Shown: positions 47,098 through 56,222, numbered from the stretch's first letter. The stretch: 64,000 bases of DNA from Paracoccaceae bacterium (GCA_023383015.1 JAHDXW010000001.1:186001-250000), one strand, 5' to 3'. The notes: generated by a model from the letters alone, not told the origin. Numbers and translations are program-made.

Positions 47098-48183
47098 TCA
47101 GCGGCCGCCCAGAAGCCGGTGCGCCGCGAACTGGGTGACGGCGACCGCGGTGACGATGCGCACGAGGTGATGGACCGACACGAAGGCCACGCTCGCCTGC
47201 AGCGAAAGGGCGACCAGCGTCATCTCAGCCACGCCGCCCGGCGAGTAGGCCAGCAGGACCGTCCCGGTCGCCTCGTCCACCGTCCCGTGCAGGGCGAAGG
47301 CGAGGGCGAGGGCAAGGCTCAGCGCCGAGGCGATGTTGACGAGCGCAAGTCGCAGGGCCCGCGACAGCGTGCCCCTCGGCAGGCCAAGAAATCGCAGGCC
47401 AAGGCTGGTTCCGACGACAAGCTGGGTGATGTCGATGGTCCAGTCGGGGGGGACCGTCCTGGTCAGGCCGGTCAGGTGCAGGGCGGCCGAGCACAGCATC
47501 GGCCCCACGATCACCCAGGCCGGAAGGCGCAGCCGGCGGCCGAGGAGGGCGCCGCCCACGCCGGCAAGCAGGAGCAGCGCCACGTCGGCTAGCCCGAGCG
47601 TGTTGTCGGCACCGTGCATCTGGGCCCCCGCGGCACTGCCCACCGGGCCCCCGGTCAGGATCATGAAGCCGAATGGCAGGAGCACGATGCAGAGGATCAG
47701 GCGGAGGAACTGCAGGAGGATGAGCATCTGCCGGTCGGCGCCGGCGCCTTCGCCCATCGCGATGGCCTCGACCAGCCCGCCCGGCATTGCGGCGTAGAGT
47801 GCCGTAGGGCGGTCGAGGCCTCCGAGGCGGCGGTAGATGAGGAAGCCGGCCAGGTGGGCGAGCGGCACGTAGAGGATGACGCCCGCCACGGTCGGCAGCC
47901 AGCGCAGCGCGCCGGCCAGCAGTTCGGGCGTGAAGGCAGCCCCGATGGCCACCCCGATCACCGGCACGAACGCAAAGCGGAGCCGTTCGGGAAGCCACGG
48001 GGCGCGGCCGAACGGGCGCAGGCCGGCCACCGAGACCGCCGCGAGCGCAACCAGCGAGCCGAGCATCATGGGCAGCGGCATGCCGATGATGTCGGCCGCG
48101 ACGCCGCCGGCAAGGCCGATGGCAAGCGCGAGGAGCATGTCGGGCAGGCGGCCCGCGGGCGGCATCATGGACGGCGGCGCCAT
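47098..48183 (-). CDS. AbrB-family membrane protein
   Basis: 361 residues with about ten hydrophobic helices in two homologous halves, each carrying the family's glycine-rich motif: YAAMPGGLVEAIAMGEGA and LLAYSPGGVAEMTLVALSL. Proteins of this AbrB/YdiN-like family are membrane proteins, sometimes mislabelled ammonia monooxygenases; some act as regulators or transporters. The start is uncertain: ATG 48183 is used here, with ATG 48168 possible. It lies 80 bases after the phosphatase gene on the same strand. Confidence 0.82.
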   Translation of the reverse strand: MAPPSMMPPAGRLPDMLLALAIGLAGGVAADIIGMPLPMMLGSLVALAAVSVAGLRPFGRAPWLPERLRFAFVPVIGVAIGAAFTPELLAGALRWLPTVAGVILYVPLAHLAGFLIYRRLGGLDRPTALYAAMPGGLVEAIAMGEGAGADRQMLILLQFLRLILCIVLLPFGFMILTGGPVGSAAGAQMHGADNTLGLADVALLLLAGVGGALLGRRLRLPAWVIVGPMLCSAALHLTGLTRTVPPDWTIDITQLVVGTSLGLRFLGLPRGTLSRALRLALVNIASALSLALALAFALHGTVDEATGTVLLAYSPGGVAEMTLVALSLQASVAFVSVHHLVRIVTAVAVTQFAAHRLLGGR

Positions 48184-48262
48184 CTTCGGTTTCCGGTCGG
48201 GTGGAGGTACCGCGGCGGTGGCAGCGGGCCGGGCCGAGGGCAAGCCGGGCCGCCGCGCGCCA

Positions 48263-49045
48263 TCATGCGTCGATGCGCAGGCGGGCGGCGAGGCGGTCGT
48301 GCAGCGCCGGCGGGGCGGCGATGATGCCGGGGCTGGCAGGGACGGGGGTGTTGAACCGCAGCGCCTGCCCGGAACGGTCGGTCACCCGGGCCCCCGCCTC
48401 GGCCGCCACCAGGGCGCCGGCGGCGATGTCCCAGTGCCAGGCGTCGCGCAGCGTCAGGGTGCCGTGGAAGGCGCCCTCGGCGACCAGGCAGAGCCGCCAG
48501 GCGAGGGCGTGGCGGAAGTGCCGCTCGACCGGGGGCACGCCGCCGGGCCAGAGTTCGGGGGCGAGCTGGGACTTGCTGACAAGCAGGCGGGCGCCGTCCA
48601 GCGCCACCCCGGCGGCGGCGGCGAGCGGCCGGCCGTTGAGGCGGGCGCCGCCGCCGGCGGTGGCGGTGTAGGTCAGCCCGAGCGCCGGCAAATGGACCAC
48701 GCCGGCCGAGGGGCGGCCGTCGCGGACCACGGCAAGGGCATGGGCGAAGCCGGGGTTGCCGGCGAGGAAGGCGCGGGTTCCGTCGATGGGATCGACCACG
48801 AACAGGGCCGGGGCCGACAGGCGCGCAGCGTCGTCGGCCGTCTCTTCCGACAGCCAGCCATAGCCCGGCCGCGCGGCCGTGAGCCGGGCCCGCAGCATGG
48901 CGTCGATCTCGATGTCGGCCTCGGTCACCGGGCCCTCGCCGCCCGCCTTCTCCCACCACCGGGTCCGGGTGCCGAAATGGCGCCTGGCGATGGCGCCCGC
49001 GGCCTCGGCGGCCGCCGACAGGAGCTCGAGGTCATCCGCCGGCAA
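48263..49045 (-). CDS. Inositol monophosphatase-family phosphatase (CysQ-like)
   Basis: 260 residues. The lithium-sensitive phosphatase metal motifs are present: VTEADIEID, WLSEET, VDPIDGTRAFLAG and DAWHWDIAAGALVAAEAGA. These fit 3'(2'),5'-bisphosphate nucleotidase or inositol monophosphatase activity. The only good start is TTG 49045, which has GAGGGG 7 bases upstream and overlaps the end of tldE by 14 bases, so the two are translationally coupled. Confidence 0.87.
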   Translation of the reverse strand: MPADDLELLSAAAEAAGAIARRHFGTRTRWWEKAGGEGPVTEADIEIDAMLRARLTAARPGYGWLSEETADDAARLSAPALFVVDPIDGTRAFLAGNPGFAHALAVVRDGRPSAGVVHLPALGLTYTATAGGGARLNGRPLAAAAGVALDGARLLVSKSQLAPELWPGGVPPVERHFRHALAWRLCLVAEGAFHGTLTLRDAWHWDIAAGALVAAEAGARVTDRSGQALRFNTPVPASPGIIAAPPALHDRLAARLRIDA

Positions 49046-50378
49046 TGGTCAGCCCCTCGACGAGCAGGCTTGGCACCACATGCGACAGGTGCATGCGGGC
49101 GTCATTGGCGGGCCTCAGGCCGGCAAGCATCGGCCGCAGGTTGCCGGCGATGGTGCATTCGTTGACCGGCCAGGCGATCTCGCCCCCCTCGACCCAGAAG
49201 CCCGCTGCACCGCGCGAATAGTCGCCAGTGGTGGGGTTGACCGAGGCGCCGAGCATCGAGGTCACGAGCAGGCCGCGGCCCATCGCCCGCATCAGCGCGG
49301 CACGGTCCTCGCCTCCCTGGGTGAGCGTGACGTTGCCGGCCGCGGGTGCGGGTGCGCTGCCCGGGCCGCGGCTGGCACTGGCGGTGCTGCGCATCCCCAG
49401 CCGCCGGGCGGTGGACAGGTCGAGTGTCCAGCCCTGCAGGACGCCGTCGCGGACGATGGCGCGGCGGGCCGTCGGCAGCCCCTCGGCATCGAAGGGGCGC
49501 GAGCCGCCGATGCGCGGGCGGTGCGGTTCCTCCCAGAGGTCGATGCCGGGGGAAAGCACCCGCGCGCCGAGGGCATCGCGCAGCCAGGAGGCACCGCGGA
49601 CGATGGCGGTGCCGTTCACGGCCGCGAGGAGGTGGCCGATCAGGCTGCCGGCCACGCGTTCGTCGAACAGCACCGGAAAGCTGCCGGTAGGCGGCTTGCG
49701 GGCTCCGGCGCGGGCCACTGCCCGCTCGCCGGCGCGCCGTCCGACCCATTCGGGATCGGGCAGGTCGGCGGCATGGGCGCGCCCCTCGCTGCACCAGTCG
49801 CGCTCCATCGCCGTGCCCTCGCCGGTGATGGCGATGCAGCTGAGGCCGCTTGAGGTGCGCGCGAGGCTGCCCGCAAAGCCGTTGGTGGCGGCCAGATGCA
49901 CGCGCGTGGTGGCATGCCAGGCGGCGGCGGGGTCGATCTGGCGCACGCCCGGCACGGCCATCGCCGCCGCCTCGGCCCGGCGGGCGGCCGCTTCCAGCGC
50001 CGACGGCGGCGGTTCGGGGGAGGGATCGACGAGATCGAGGGCGGCGAGGTTCCAGCCATGGGCAAGCTCGCCGGGATCGGCCAGGCCGAGGCTGGGATCC
50101 TCGGGGGCTTCGCGGGCCATGGCCACGGCGCGTTCGGCCATCGCCGCGAGGGTGGCCGGCCGCAGGTCGGAGGCCGCGACCGAGGCCTGGCGGCAGCCGA
50201 CCAGAACGCGAAGGCCAAGCTCGACCGACTCCGACCGCTCGGCCTTTTCCAGCCTCCCGCCCCGGACGTCGATCGCCACCGACGACTCGGCCGCAGCCAT
50301 CGCATCGGCAGCCCCGGCGCCGGCCCGGCGCGCGGCCTGCAGCAGCGCCGCGGTCAGTTCGTCGAGCGATGCGTCCAC
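49032..50378 (-). CDS. tldE: TldE/PmbA, non-catalytic partner of TldD
   Basis: 448 residues from GTG 50378 (purine-rich ribosome site upstream; a TTG at 50399 is an alternative). Conserved PmbA segments are AESSVAIDVRGGRLEKAERSE, GLRVLVGCRQASVAASDL, PVLFDERVAGSLIGHLL, GMRSTASASRGP and the C-terminal SRGAAGFWVEGGEIAWPVNECTIAGNL. It lacks a HExxxH motif, as expected of the PmbA half of the TldD/TldE protease. tldD is 5 kb away in the opposite direction. Confidence 0.93.
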   Translation of the reverse strand: MDASLDELTAALLQAARRAGAGAADAMAAAESSVAIDVRGGRLEKAERSESVELGLRVLVGCRQASVAASDLRPATLAAMAERAVAMAREAPEDPSLGLADPGELAHGWNLAALDLVDPSPEPPPSALEAAARRAEAAAMAVPGVRQIDPAAAWHATTRVHLAATNGFAGSLARTSSGLSCIAITGEGTAMERDWCSEGRAHAADLPDPEWVGRRAGERAVARAGARKPPTGSFPVLFDERVAGSLIGHLLAAVNGTAIVRGASWLRDALGARVLSPGIDLWEEPHRPRIGGSRPFDAEGLPTARRAIVRDGVLQGWTLDLSTARRLGMRSTASASRGPGSAPAPAAGNVTLTQGGEDRAALMRAMGRGLLVTSMLGASVNPTTGDYSRGAAGFWVEGGEIAWPVNECTIAGNLRPMLAGLRPANDARMHLSHVVPSLLVEGLTIAGG

Positions 50379-50510
50379 CGGCCCCGCCTTTCCCAACAAT
50401 TCCGCTTCCGGAACTAATTGTGCCCGGGCCGGGGTGCAAGGTGGTCAACGCCCGCCACGGCACCGGGCCGCCCGGAGGGGGGCGGCCCGGCCGGCATCGG
50501 CATGCGGCGG

Positions 50511-52043
50511 CTACTGGAGCGGCTGGCCGTTCGCGACGATGCCGCCTTCGGGCGTCAGCTCGATCTTGGAGGTGTAGGTGTCCTCCTGGCCCTCGACCTG
50601 GCTTGCGAAGAGGCCGAGCATGAACTTGGCTGACGCGGCCTGGTCCTGCGGCAGCAGCCCCATCGCGACGAGCTTGTCCATCAGCCCGTTCAGACCGACG
50701 GCGGTCAGCGTGACCTCGCCCATCGGCCGCGGGATGCCGGGGATGGACTGGCGGTCGGCGTTGTCGAAGATGAAGGCGCCCTCGCCGGTCACGTTCGCGC
50801 CGGCGGCGCTGGCCACGAGCTCGCGCAGCTCGAGCGCGTGCAGGTCGCCGGGGAAGCCGTCGGACCCCATCGTCCGCGGGTCGAACAGGCCGTAGGTCCA
50901 GTTCGCGCGACCGGCGATGTCGACGATCAGCGTCGCCGGATCGTGGGGAAGGGCTCCGCCGGGATCGGCCATCGACCACACCCCTTCGTCGAGGACGAGG
51001 TTCACCAGCCGCACCAGCAACGAGAAATCCTGCGGCTCGGCTGATGCGGCGGCGGGAAGCGCGAAGGCCAGAGCGAGATCCTCGTAGCTGACGGTGATCT
51101 CCGGCAGCGGGATCTCCGAGCCGCTCATGGTGTAGGTGGTGCCCTGGCCGGTGATCGAGTAGGCCAAGGCGTCGGCACTCATCTCCATGAGGCCGCTGCC
51201 GCTTTCGGCGCTGCCCGAAATGGCGGTGCGGTCGCCGCGCTCCTCGAACTCGAAGCCGAACTCGGCCGGGCCGTAGGCGATGTCGCCGGCGATGGCGAGC
51301 CCTTCCAGCAGGGCGGGGCCGATGTCCTCGCCCTCGAGCGCGTTCAGCAGGTCCATCCGCTCGATGTTCGACGTGCTCTCGAAGCCGTCGATGGCGAGGT
51401 TGATGACCAGCCGCCCCTCGTCCTCGGGGGCGATGACGCGCACGTCGAGCTTCAGGCTGTCGGCTGCGACATCGCTGTAGAGCGCGGGCTCATCCCCGCC
51501 GACGTAGGAGTACGAGCCCTCCACGACGCCGAGGACGGCGTCAACGACGATGTCGAACGGCTCACCGTCGACCTCGAACCGCTCGATCCCGAAGCTGATC
51601 GCGGTGGCGCCGTAGTCATAGGTGATCTCGGCGGGCTCGCCGCTGGCCACCAGCTCGAAGCCTTCGAGACGCATGACCATTCGCGCGTCGACGGCCTCGC
51701 CGTACTGCGGACGGTCGGTTACGGACATGGTGAAGGACGGCGCGAGGGTGATCGCCACTGTGCCGTCGCCCTGGTCGGCAAAGGACATGTCGCCCATCTC
51801 GAAGACGATGTCGGGACCGTCGGTGGGCTGGGTCAGTGTCACCGCGGTGACGGTCAGGACGTTCCCCGCACGGGTCTCGGCGCCGAAGGCGACCGTCTGG
51901 CCGAGGTTTTCGGCGGTCGACTTCCACGAGGTCCAGACATCCTCGGGCGTCACCTGCGCCAGCGCCGGGGCGCCGGCGAGCAGCGCGGCCAGGGCGCAGC
52001 CCGACAGCAGGGCGCGCTGCCTGCGCGTTGCGAAAATGTTCAT
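50511..52043 (-). CDS. DUF2125-like secreted/periplasmic protein
   Basis: 510 residues with a signal peptide (ALLSGCALAALLAGAPALAQ). The mature protein is acidic and beta-rich, with repeated strand patterns such as MVMRLEGFELVASGEP, LVINLAIDGFEST and GEVTLTAVGLNGLMDKLVAMGLL. These resemble the DUF2125 proteins common in Rhodobacterales. Function is not known. GAGGGAGA precedes the ATG. It stands alone between tldE and the HNH gene. Confidence 0.72.
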   Translation of the reverse strand: MNIFATRRQRALLSGCALAALLAGAPALAQVTPEDVWTSWKSTAENLGQTVAFGAETRAGNVLTVTAVTLTQPTDGPDIVFEMGDMSFADQGDGTVAITLAPSFTMSVTDRPQYGEAVDARMVMRLEGFELVASGEPAEITYDYGATAISFGIERFEVDGEPFDIVVDAVLGVVEGSYSYVGGDEPALYSDVAADSLKLDVRVIAPEDEGRLVINLAIDGFESTSNIERMDLLNALEGEDIGPALLEGLAIAGDIAYGPAEFGFEFEERGDRTAISGSAESGSGLMEMSADALAYSITGQGTTYTMSGSEIPLPEITVSYEDLALAFALPAAASAEPQDFSLLVRLVNLVLDEGVWSMADPGGALPHDPATLIVDIAGRANWTYGLFDPRTMGSDGFPGDLHALELRELVASAAGANVTGEGAFIFDNADRQSIPGIPRPMGEVTLTAVGLNGLMDKLVAMGLLPQDQAASAKFMLGLFASQVEGQEDTYTSKIELTPEGGIVANGQPLQ

Positions 52044-52106
52044 GAACCTGTCTCCCTCTGGACCGAAGCGCTGCGCGCGCGAGCATCCCGGTTGCCGGCG
52101 GTGAGG

Positions 52107-52415
52107 TCAAGTGAACTTGCGGCCTCGCCGCGGGCCGGGCACGCGCGCCGTGAATCCGGGCGGCCGGCGCGCCACCCAGGCGGCGAAGCGGGCGAGGCGG
52201 GGATGGGCGCGCAGGGCCTCGGGCGTGCAGTAGCTGCGGGCGAGGTCTGCCTCGGACAGAGCGGCGTGGACCTCGCGGTGGCAGATGGCATGCATCAGCA
52301 CCCGCGCACCCCCCTTGCCGCCCTTCAGCAGCGGCACGAGATGGTGAAGGCTCTGCGGCACGTCCGGGGGGATCGGGCGCCGGCAGAGCGGACAGATCGG
52401 GAGGAGGCCGTCCAT
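52107..52415 (-). CDS. Small HNH-endonuclease-domain protein
   Basis: 102 residues. A zinc-knuckle HNH pattern is visible: ICPLCRRPI, then SLHHLVPLLKGGKGG with the paired histidines, then AICHREVHAAL supplying the last Cys/His. The rest (TPEALRAHPRLARFAAWVARRPPGF) is a conserved C-terminal helix. There is no methylase or other restriction partner nearby, so a role in restriction is unsupported; the small size suggests a stand-alone nicking or repair nuclease. Divergent from the flavoprotein gene, 43 bases apart. Confidence 0.75.
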   Translation of the reverse strand: MDGLLPICPLCRRPIPPDVPQSLHHLVPLLKGGKGGARVLMHAICHREVHAALSEADLARSYCTPEALRAHPRLARFAAWVARRPPGFTARVPGPRRGRKFT

Positions 52416-52458
52416 GGGGCCTGAGGGTGGCGCGCGGGAGGCCGGAGGACAAGACGGG

Positions 52459-53664
52459 ATGCCGGAGGACGCCGTCGAGGCGCTGGTGGTCGGCGCCGGT
52501 CCGGCCGGGCTGATGGCGGCCGAAGAGCTTGCGCGCGCGGGCGCCCGGGTGGTGGTGGCCGAGGCGCGCCCGTCGCCGGCGCGCAAGCTTCTGATGGCCG
52601 GGCTGTCGGGTCTGAACCTGACCCGGGACGAGCCGGCCGCCGCCTTCACCGCGGCCTACAGCGAGGCCGCCGACTGGCTTGCCCCGATGCTCGCGGCCTT
52701 CGGCCCGGAGGCGGTGAAGGCCTGGGCCGAGGGGCTCGGCCAGCCGGTCTTCACCGGCACCTCGCGGCGGGTGTTCCCGGTCGCGATGAAGGCATCGCCG
52801 CTCCTGCGGGGCTGGCTGGCGCGGCTGGCGGGGCTGGGGGTGGAGTTGCGCACCGGATGGCGCTGGACCGGCGCGCCCGGTCCCGGCCTTGCCTTCGCCA
52901 CGCATGGCGGGCCAGTTCGCGTGCTGCCGCAGGTGGCCGTGCTCGCGCTTGGCGGCGCATCCTGGTCGCGCCTGGGGTCGGACGGGCGCTGGGCGCCCCG
53001 GCTTGCCGACCGCGGCGTCGCGCTTGCCCCCTTCCGGCCCGCCAACATGGGCCTCGCGGTCGACTGGCCCGGGGACGCGGCGCAGTTGCTGGGGATGCCG
53101 GTGAAGGGCGTGGCGCTGGCGGCCGGCGACGTCCGCAGCCGCGGCGAGTTCGTCATTTCGTCCCGCGGGCTCGAGGGCGGGGGGGTGTATGCCGTGGCGC
53201 GGCCGGTTCGCGAGGGCGCGGCCCTGACCCTCGACCTTGCCCCCGACCTTTCCGCGGCCGAGGTGGCGCGGCGGCTGGCGGCAGCGCGGGCCGGCGACAG
53301 CCGGGCCAACCGGCTGCGCAAGGCGCTGCGGCTGGACCCGGCGCGGGCCTTCCTGCTGCGCGCCTTCGGTCACCCGCTGCCTGCCGATCCGGCTGCCCTT
53401 GCCGCCCTCGTGAAGGCGCTGCCGGTGCGCCACGCCGGCCCGCGACCGCTGGACGAGGCGATCTCGACCGCCGGCGGGGTGATGCGGCGGGCGGTCGACG
53501 AGGGGTTGATGCTGAGGGACTGGCCGGGCGTCTACGTTGCCGGCGAGATGCTGGACTGGGAGGCGCCGACCGGCGGCTATCTGATCACCGCCTGCCTGGC
53601 CACCGGCCGCTGGGCCGGCCGCGCCGCCGCCGCCCGCGCTTGTCTTCGCTGCCCGCAGGGATAA
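52459..53664 (+). CDS. HI0933/YhiN-family FAD flavoprotein
   Basis: 401 residues. The FAD dinucleotide site is ALVVGAGPAGLMAAEELARAGA; GGVMRRAVDEGLML and the C-terminal GEMLDWEAPTGGYLITACLATGRWAG are the conserved HI0933-type ending. RKLLMAGLSGLNLT marks the same family. Its oxidoreductase activity and substrate are unknown. ATG 52459 gives the Rossmann motif right at the start; an upstream ATG at 52414 adds 15 unlikely residues. The next gene is 28 bases downstream. Confidence 0.88.
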   Translation: MPEDAVEALVVGAGPAGLMAAEELARAGARVVVAEARPSPARKLLMAGLSGLNLTRDEPAAAFTAAYSEAADWLAPMLAAFGPEAVKAWAEGLGQPVFTGTSRRVFPVAMKASPLLRGWLARLAGLGVELRTGWRWTGAPGPGLAFATHGGPVRVLPQVAVLALGGASWSRLGSDGRWAPRLADRGVALAPFRPANMGLAVDWPGDAAQLLGMPVKGVALAAGDVRSRGEFVISSRGLEGGGVYAVARPVREGAALTLDLAPDLSAAEVARRLAAARAGDSRANRLRKALRLDPARAFLLRAFGHPLPADPAALAALVKALPVRHAGPRPLDEAISTAGGVMRRAVDEGLMLRDWPGVYVAGEMLDWEAPTGGYLITACLATGRWAGRAAAARACLRCPQG

Positions 53665-53692
53665 GAGGGGCGGTGGTGCGCGGCGGGGAGAC

Positions 53693-54628
53693 ATGGCGAT
53701 GGACAGGCCGAGCCGGCCGCTGCTGGCCGCTTTCTGGATGGGCGGCGCCATCGTCTCGTTCACGCTGATGGCGGTGGCCGGTCGGGCGGTTCAGGCCGAG
53801 CTGTCGACCTTCGAGCTGATGGCCTGGCGGTCGGCGATCGGTCTTGCGATCGTGCTGGTGCTGGTCTTGCGGTCGCGGCAGGGGATGGCCGGGCTGCGCA
53901 GCGCCGTGCCGGGGTTGCATGTGCGGCGCAACATCTGGCACTTTGCCGGGCAGAACCTGTGGTTCTACGGGCTGACGGCGATCCCGATGTCGCAGTTGGT
54001 CGCGCTGGAGTTCACCAATCCGATCTGGGTGGTGCTGCTGGCACCGCTGCTGCTTGGCGAGCGCTTCACGGGCCGCAGGGTGGCGGTGGCGGCGCTGGGC
54101 TTCGCCGGGGTGCTGATCGTGGCCCAGCCGGGGGTGTCGCCGCTCGGCTGGGGCCATGCGGCGGGGCTGGCGGCGGCGCTGGGATTTGCGCTGAACACGG
54201 TCTACACACGCCGGATCATGGCGCATGACAGCGTGCTGTGCGTGCTGTTCTGGATGACCGCGAGCCAGGCCGTGATGGGCGCGGTTCTCGGGGCGCCGGG
54301 GGGCCTTGCGGTGCCGTCCGTGGGGTTGCTGCCGTGGCTTGCGGTCGTCGGGGTGACCGGGCTGACCGCCCATTTCTCGCTGACCTCGGCCCTGTCGCAC
54401 GCGCCGGCGACGCTGGTGGCGCCGATGGAGTTCCTTCGGCTGCCGGTGATCGCGCTGGTCGCAGCCTGGGTCTACGGCGAGCCGATCATGGCGGCCGTGT
54501 TCGCCGGCGGCGCGGTGATCCTTGCCGCCAACCTGCTGAACGTCGCGGGGGCGGCGGCAGAGCGGCGCCGGGCCGCGCTCAGCGCAGCGACAGCAGGCCA
54601 CCCTCCACCGGCAGGATCTGGCCCGTGA
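53693..54628 (+). CDS. EamA-family (DMT) membrane transporter
   Basis: 311 residues with ten hydrophobic helices in two EamA repeats. FELMAWRSAIGLAIVLVL and the helix pair LTAIPMSQLVALEFTNPIWVVLLAPLLLGERFTGRR are typical of RhaT/EamA drug-metabolite exporters. Substrate cannot be predicted. The C-terminal about 17 residues run into the convergent SDR gene, overlapping it by 50 bases. Confidence 0.88.
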   Translation: MAMDRPSRPLLAAFWMGGAIVSFTLMAVAGRAVQAELSTFELMAWRSAIGLAIVLVLVLRSRQGMAGLRSAVPGLHVRRNIWHFAGQNLWFYGLTAIPMSQLVALEFTNPIWVVLLAPLLLGERFTGRRVAVAALGFAGVLIVAQPGVSPLGWGHAAGLAAALGFALNTVYTRRIMAHDSVLCVLFWMTASQAVMGAVLGAPGGLAVPSVGLLPWLAVVGVTGLTAHFSLTSALSHAPATLVAPMEFLRLPVIALVAAWVYGEPIMAAVFAGGAVILAANLLNVAGAAAERRRAALSAATAGHPPPAGSGP

Positions 54629-55352
54629 TCCAGCCCGACCGCGGCGTGGCAAGGAACAGGATCGCCTCGGCGATGTCCTCGGCCGTGCCCCAGCGCGCGA
54701 GCGGATAGCGGCGGATCACCTCGTCGAGCAGGCGCGCGAAATCGGCATCGTCGGCGGCCCGGGCGCGGAACTGCGATTCGGACAGTGGCGTGCGCACTGC
54801 ACCCGGCGCGACGGCGTTGACACGCACGCCCCGGCCGGCGAAGTCGGCGGCAAGCTGGCGGGTCAGCGCGACCACGGCCCCCTTGGCGGCGGAATAGGCG
54901 GCCACGCCCTTCATCCCCGCGAGCCCCACCGTCGAGGCGGTGAAGACCAGCGTTCCGGCGCCGCCATCCACGAGCGCGGGGAGGGCGGCGCGCGCGGTCA
55001 GGAAGGCGCCGGTGGCGTTGACGGCGAGCGCGCGGTTCCAGTCGTCCAGCGACAGGGCAAGGATGCCGCCCTCGACCATCGCCCCGGCATTGGCGATGGC
55101 CGTGTCGAGCCGCCCCGCCCAGTCGAGCGCCGCGGCTACCATCGCCGCGGCGTCGGCCTCGACGGTGACATCGGCGCGGATGGCGCGTGCTGCATGGCCG
55201 GCGGCCGCGATCGCCGCGGCCGTCGCCTGCGCGGCGGCGCCGTCGATGTCGGCGCAGACGACGCGGTGGCCGTCGGCGGCAAGCCGCACCGCCGCCGCGC
55301 GGCCGATGCCCGATCCTGCCCCGGTGACGAGGGCCGTGCGCGGGTTCTCCAT
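54579..55352 (-). CDS. Short-chain dehydrogenase/reductase
   Basis: 257 residues, classical SDR. NAD(P) loop VTGAGSGIGRAAAVRLA, NAGAMVEGGIL, catalytic serine region FTASTVG and YSAAKGAVVALTRQ with Tyr and Lys; the acidic residue after the second strand (CADIDGA) suggests NAD preference. The C-terminal GWITGQILPVEGGLLSLR is the family ending. It starts 3 bases after the GST gene, probably one transcript. Substrate unknown. Confidence 0.9.
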   Translation of the reverse strand: MENPRTALVTGAGSGIGRAAAVRLAADGHRVVCADIDGAAAQATAAAIAAAGHAARAIRADVTVEADAAAMVAAALDWAGRLDTAIANAGAMVEGGILALSLDDWNRALAVNATGAFLTARAALPALVDGGAGTLVFTASTVGLAGMKGVAAYSAAKGAVVALTRQLAADFAGRGVRVNAVAPGAVRTPLSESQFRARAADDADFARLLDEVIRRYPLARWGTAEDIAEAILFLATPRSGWITGQILPVEGGLLSLR

Positions 55353-55355
55353 CGC

Positions 55356-56060
55356 TCAGGCCGGAGGCGGGGCGAAGATCTGCGGATAGAGGCTGCGCAG
55401 CGCGGTTTCGTCGAGTTCGGCCTTGAAGCGGTGACGCTCTCGCAGCGCCGCCACACGCTGCGCCGCCGGCCGCGCGTCGATCTCGGCCATCAGCCGTCCG
55501 AGATGGGGGAATTCGGAATAGCCGCGGTCGCCGCCGAAGATGAAGGGAACCCGTCCGCCCCAGCCCCAGACCGCCATGTCGACGATCCCGTAGCCGTCAC
55601 CCAGCAGGTAGCGCTGCCGTGCGAGCCGGTCGTCGATGATGCGCCAGTGGCGGCGCGCCTCGAAGTCGTAGCGGCGCAGGGCGTAAGCATGATCGCCCGG
55701 CGCCGCCTGCGGCGCGAAATGGCGGAAGTGGATCGCCTGCCCCGAGAACGGCCCGACGCCGGAGGCCACGAACATCAGCCAGGACAGCATCTGGCCGCGC
55801 GCGGACGCGCCGCCGTCGGGCAGGAAGCGGCCGGTCTTCTCGGCGAGGTAGAGCAGGATCGCATTGGAATCGAAGATCGTTGCAGGGCCGTCGACGATCG
55901 CGGGCAGCTTGGCGTTGGGGTTGACGGCGAGGAAGGCGGGGTCGTGCTGCTCGCCCTTGCGGGTGTCGACCGGGATCGCCTCGTAGGGCAGGCCGAGTTC
56001 CTCGAGCAGGAGCGCCACCTTCATCGGGTTGGGCGCGAGGTTGTAGTAGAAGCGCAGCAT
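55356..56060 (-). CDS. Glutathione S-transferase-family protein
   Basis: 234 residues. N-terminal thioredoxin-fold domain MLRFYYNLAPNPMKVALLLE with the GSH-site segments NPNAKLPAIVDG and IFDSNAILLYLAEK; the helical C-terminal domain includes YLLGDGYGIVDMAVWGWGG. It resembles YfcG/Nu-class bacterial GSTs. ATG 56060 is chosen from the domain start. It is 4 bases from the SDR gene and 162 bases beyond the last ABC gene, so membership of the ABC operon is doubtful. Confidence 0.87.
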   Translation of the reverse strand: MLRFYYNLAPNPMKVALLLEELGLPYEAIPVDTRKGEQHDPAFLAVNPNAKLPAIVDGPATIFDSNAILLYLAEKTGRFLPDGGASARGQMLSWLMFVASGVGPFSGQAIHFRHFAPQAAPGDHAYALRRYDFEARRHWRIIDDRLARQRYLLGDGYGIVDMAVWGWGGRVPFIFGGDRGYSEFPHLGRLMAEIDARPAAQRVAALRERHRFKAELDETALRSLYPQIFAPPPA

Positions 56061-56131
56061 CGGTGACGTCCCCCGGGGTCGCATCCCGGCCCGCCCCGCC
56101 GCCGCCGCGCGGGGCCCGGATGCGCGCAGAT

Positions 56132-56165
56132 GTTCGCAGGGAATACTTTCGTGCGCAATGCGAAC
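56132..56165. repeat. Inverted repeat between the GST gene and the ABC operon
   Basis: GTTCGCA (56132-56138) and TGCGAAC (56159-56165) are perfect 7-base inverted arms around a 20-base AT-richer core, just upstream of the GST gene. Candidate operator or weak hairpin; no T tract. Confidence 0.35.
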
Positions 56166-56222
56166 TTTCGCCTTCGGGCGCCGCCGGTTGCGGCGTGACC
56201 GGCCGCCTGCGCCGCGGACCTC

